A DNA stretch of 23,840 nt, taken from the NCBI GenBank assembly GCA_905215385.1, contig CAJMPY010000032.1:1-23840 (forward strand). Direction: 5' to 3'. This document shows, piece by piece, positions 23,787 through 23,840 of the stretch. The position numbers and the translations under genes were made by a program. Numbering within the stretch: position 1 is the first letter of the stretch; every line of letters begins with the position of its first letter. The notes below the pieces were generated by a model. That model made no database searches and had not been told where the DNA came from. It saw only the letters and a list, made by a program, of their open reading frames with translations. Origin of the DNA: an uncultured bacterium (GTDB lineage Bacteria; Actinomycetota; Coriobacteriia; Coriobacteriales; Coriobacteriaceae).

Positions 23787-23840
23787 TGGCTCCCCGGGTA
23801 GGACTCGAACCTACAACAGCGCGGTTAACAGCCGCGTGCT
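23787..23840 (-). tRNA. tRNA-Asn (GTT), partial, cut by the window edge
   Basis: Read on the minus strand, the visible part has the anticodon stem and loop GCGGCTGTTAACCGC with anticodon GTT, a variable region, the T arm GTAGGTTCGAGTCCTAC, the 3' acceptor strand CCGGGGA, discriminator G and an encoded CCA ending at 23787. The 5' acceptor strand and D arm lie beyond the window. Confidence 0.95.

Noticed and set aside
1..23840. CRISPR array, prophage or defence island
   Set aside because: No regularly spaced direct repeats and no cas, phage structural or known defence genes were seen; the window is mostly core genes.

Overview
The window looks like chromosomal DNA of a gut Coriobacteriia member, most likely Collinsella or a close relative. 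This rests on high GC, the protein flavour, and a conserved gene block in the order asp23-fakA-recG-rsmD-coaD-(coiled coil)-yceD-rpmF-plsX-acpP-rnc-smc-ftsY-ffh. The genus is an inference; no 16S or other marker is present.

Left edge (1-662): a scrap yard. It holds an AT-rich end of something cut by the window, the C-terminal remnant of an IS3-family transposase on the minus strand, and a probable C-terminal remnant of a serine recombinase on the plus strand. None is intact.

Middle-left (622-7590): mostly minus-strand single genes or pairs. They are a DUF523 protein, the membrane protease FtsH, a MATE exporter, a SpoU-type RNA methyltransferase, and the thyA-folA pair for dTMP synthesis and folate recycling. 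A corrinoid adenosyltransferase (cobO/btuR type) runs on the plus strand, divergent from ftsH and convergent with the MATE gene. The gap between cobO and the MATE gene is filled by two inverted 35-bp copies of a palindromic repeat.

Centre (7590-8700): a plus-strand gene fuses a DUF134 helix-turn-helix domain to a NifX/FeMo-cofactor-type domain and ends in a His/Cys-rich tail. A pair of matching 15-bp inverted sites flanks its predicted promoter, so autoregulation, perhaps metal-dependent, is plausible. This is the least understood locus in the window.

Right two thirds (8699-23592): fourteen tightly packed minus-strand genes, many overlapping by 1-8 bases, read from asp23 at the right to ffh at the left. 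They link lipid precursor supply (FakA, PlsX, ACP, CoaD), ribosome and RNA work (RsmD, L32, YceD, RNase III), DNA repair and chromosome organisation (RecG, SMC), a DivIVA/SepIVA-like coiled coil, and both protein parts of the signal recognition particle route (FtsY, Ffh). Two hairpins inside the block, before plsX and before acpP, could tune expression of the downstream genes. A strong hairpin after ffh closes it. A partial tRNA-Asn(GTT) with its own terminator lies at the right edge.
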